From IMG/VR virus record IMGVR_UViG_3300047089_000113, positions 1 through 64,000 of that record: a stretch of 64,000 nt of DNA; one strand, 5' to 3'. The stretch's first letter is position 1; each line of letters opens with the position of its first letter. A program made the translations under genes and the position numbers. This document shows positions 62,813-64,000 of this stretch, piece by piece. Source of the stretch: a virus. Below the pieces are notes generated by a model. That model was not told the origin of the DNA. It saw only the letters and a program-made list of their open reading frames with translations, and did not search any database.

Positions 62813-63187
62813 TCAGACGGCGGGCGGGGCGTCGGGAGGCGCGGCTGGCGGGGTCACCAGCCCGCTGACGCCCTGCGTAGCCGTGTCGAGCGATGTCTGC
62901 ACGCTCTGGGCTCGGGCCGCGAGCGCGTCGAGCTGGGTGGTGTCCACGGGGGTACCGGCGGCTACCTGGGTAGCGAGGGCCTGGGTATCGGTGACGAGCT
63001 GGGCTGCGTCCGCCGCGACTGCATCCATCATCGAGCTGATGGCTGCGACGTCGGCCTGGATCTGCTGTTCTGACATGAGGATCTGGTTTACCTTCCCGTG
63101 CATACGGTCAACGGAGGTCTGGAGGTTGGACAGTGCCGTGGTCACCTGGACGTACCAGGCTTGCGACGGGGCACGAGACGGGAACAC
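62813..63187 (-). CDS. Coiled-coil protein, virion- or fibre-like (124 aa)
   Basis: GTG at 63187 chosen because the upstream part of the frame overlaps another gene. VQVTTALSNLQTSVDRMHGK, VNQILMSEQQIQADVAAISS, MMDAVAADAAQLVTDTQALA form a long coil, then GTPVDTTQLDALAARAQSVQ and a Pro/Ala tail. This repeat style (IQADVAAI..., GTPVDTxxLDAL) is known from small actinophage coil proteins. It stands alone on the minus strand in the replication arm. Confidence 0.62.
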   Translation of the reverse strand: MFPSRAPSQAWYVQVTTALSNLQTSVDRMHGKVNQILMSEQQIQADVAAISSMMDAVAADAAQLVTDTQALATQVAAGTPVDTTQLDALAARAQSVQTSLDTATQGVSGLVTPPAAPPDAPPAV

Positions 63188-63200
63188 GGCGGCGAGCCGC

Positions 63201-63380
63201 CTACGCAGGCGGTGCTGGCGGGACACTCTCGGCAGCCGGTGCAGTCTCGGCAACCTCATCGGCGCTGGCGCTGGCCTCGGCCACGACAGGCGTCTCCTGC
63301 GCGGCAGTGGCTTCCTCATCCCTGGCGCGCTGCTCCGCGATCTCGGCAGCTACGGCCTCGCGGTCTTGCGGCATGGTCAT
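63201..63380 (-). CDS. Small acidic coil protein (59 aa)
   Basis: ATG at 63380 with GGGAGG upstream (ATG at 63374 also possible): MTMPQDREAVAAEIAEQRAR, DEEATAAQETPVVAEASASA, DEVAETAPAAESVPPAPPA. Acidic helix and Ala/Pro/Glu-rich tail. Pairs with the coil gene downstream. Unknown. Confidence 0.6.
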   Translation of the reverse strand: MTMPQDREAVAAEIAEQRARDEEATAAQETPVVAEASASADEVAETAPAAESVPPAPPA

Positions 63381-63431
63381 GATGACCTCCCTTCGCCCTG
63401 AGCATTGCACCTACCCCTGAAGGAGGCAAAT

Positions 63432-63878
63432 ATGCCAGCCCCGCCGCCGGTCACGCTCTGGATAGACCCCGGTGGTCAGACCGGCTTCGCCTGCCTGGAG
63501 TTCAGCACGTTCTGGGCCGAGGAACACCCGTGGGACCGTGCCTGCGACAAGCTCACCGGCATGGCCAGCTACTACCGCACCGCGCTCTACATCGGCTGGG
63601 AGACGTTCACCATCCTGCCGAGCACGCACAAGCTGAGCCCGCAGCCCGAGGCGTACGAGTTCCCCGGCGTGATCAAGTACGTCGCCCGGACGTGGGGGTG
63701 CCGCCTGCTGCCGCCAGCCCGGCCGTCTGAGCGGAATGTGGCCACGCCCGAGATGCTGAAGCGGGTCGGCTGGTGGGTGCCCGGCAAGGATGACGCCCAG
63801 TCCGCCAGCCAGCATCTGCTGGCCTTCTGCCTCCGCGAGAATTGCGTGCCGCACGCCATTGCGCCGATGATACGGTAG
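63432..63878 (+). CDS. RuvC-like Holliday junction resolvase
   Basis: 148 aa, ATG at 63432 with GAAGGAGG. RNase H fold of the phage RuvC type: VTLWIDPGGQTGFACLEF (Asp12), ALYIGWETFTILP (Glu57), YEFPGVIKYVARTWGCRL, and WVPGKDDAQSASQHLLAFCL with D120/D121 and His128. Matches the actinophage RuvC-like nucleases that resolve replication intermediates before packaging. Separated by a short spacer from the divergent coil genes. Confidence 0.85.
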   Translation: MPAPPPVTLWIDPGGQTGFACLEFSTFWAEEHPWDRACDKLTGMASYYRTALYIGWETFTILPSTHKLSPQPEAYEFPGVIKYVARTWGCRLLPPARPSERNVATPEMLKRVGWWVPGKDDAQSASQHLLAFCLRENCVPHAIAPMIR

Positions 63879-63922
63879 GCTGTTTACACCGTCCGACCAA
63901 CGATCACGATAAGGGACAGAAG
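63876..63922 (+). promoter_or_regulatory. Operator/promoter before the last gene
   Basis: TAGGCT (63876-63881) followed by CTGTTTACACC (63880-63890), overlapping the end of the RuvC-like gene; then AAGGGACAGA as ribosome-binding site. Confidence 0.6.
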
Positions 63923-64000
63923 ATGGCATCAAAGTCATCGCTTGCCGAGCGCCCGCGCATGCCCAAAGGCACGCCCGCTCAGCGCAAGCGCAAGGCGACC
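63923..64000 (+). CDS. Start of a basic protein, cut by window edge
   Basis: MASKSSLAERPRMPKGTPAQ then RKRKAT to the window edge. AAGGGACAGA lies 4-13 nt upstream of the ATG. Basic and Ala/Pro-rich; too short to identify. Confidence 0.5.
   Translation, partial: MASKSSLAERPRMPKGTPAQRKRKAT

Noticed and set aside
1-64000. tRNA, integrase, repressor, transposase or attachment site
   Set aside because: I scanned for cloverleaf-like segments, recombinase motifs and repeats and found none that I could support.

Overview
The window reads as a large piece of one tailed-phage genome, a siphovirus of a high-GC, Gram-positive, probably actinobacterial host. The DNA is GC-rich throughout. Genes overlap by ATGA, GTGA or TGATG junctions, GTG starts are frequent, and there is a full set of head, tail, lysis and replication genes. 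I saw no rRNA, tRNA, integrase, CI-like repressor, transposase or CRISPR array, so lifestyle cannot be settled from this window. Window position 1 cuts through a tail-fibre gene and position 64000 cuts through a new gene.

Structural block, 1-36.9 kb, all on the minus strand, so transcription order runs from high to low coordinates: putative small terminase, large terminase, portal, MuF-like head protein, two very large modular proteins (1068 and 1186 aa), small accessory proteins, prohead protease with scaffold-like tail, decoration protein, major capsid protein, small capsid-associated proteins, head-tail connectors, tail tube, tail assembly chaperone pair with a -1 frameshift, a 1339-aa tape measure, distal tail protein, and a cluster of minor tail and fibre proteins. 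One fibre protein carries about 25 tandem copies of an Ala/Asp-rich repeat, and three more copies begin the next gene.

Secreted cassette, 36.9-39.4 kb, minus strand: three proteins with signal peptides, namely a unique exported protein, an NlpC/P60-like peptidase and an Rpf/transglycosylase-like protein, bounded by strong hairpins. These look like host-interaction or cell-wall genes placed next to packaging.

Lysis and small-gene block, 39.5-55.5 kb, minus strand: GH25 endolysin with PASTA-like and peptidoglycan-binding domains, holin candidate, other small membrane proteins, and some 35 short genes, many with zinc-finger-like cysteines. A single plus-strand gene at 41965 sits between hairpins. 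This block also holds a primase-polymerase, a helicase-like ATPase and, between them and the next operon, an iteron-rich noncoding stretch (51.8-52.0 kb) that is my best candidate origin.

Right arm, 55.6-64 kb, mostly plus strand, transcribed divergently from the block above: TOPRIM/topoisomerase VI-A-like protein, ParB-like protein, HicA-like small protein, permuted papain-like protein, family A DNA polymerase and RuvC-like resolvase. A repeated GTGTTKACAC box, usually beside a TAGGNT-type hexamer and followed by a hairpin and an AACGATGAGG ribosome-binding leader, recurs about ten times between 37.8 and 63.9 kb. I did not notice it in the structural block. It looks like the phage's own operator/promoter system.
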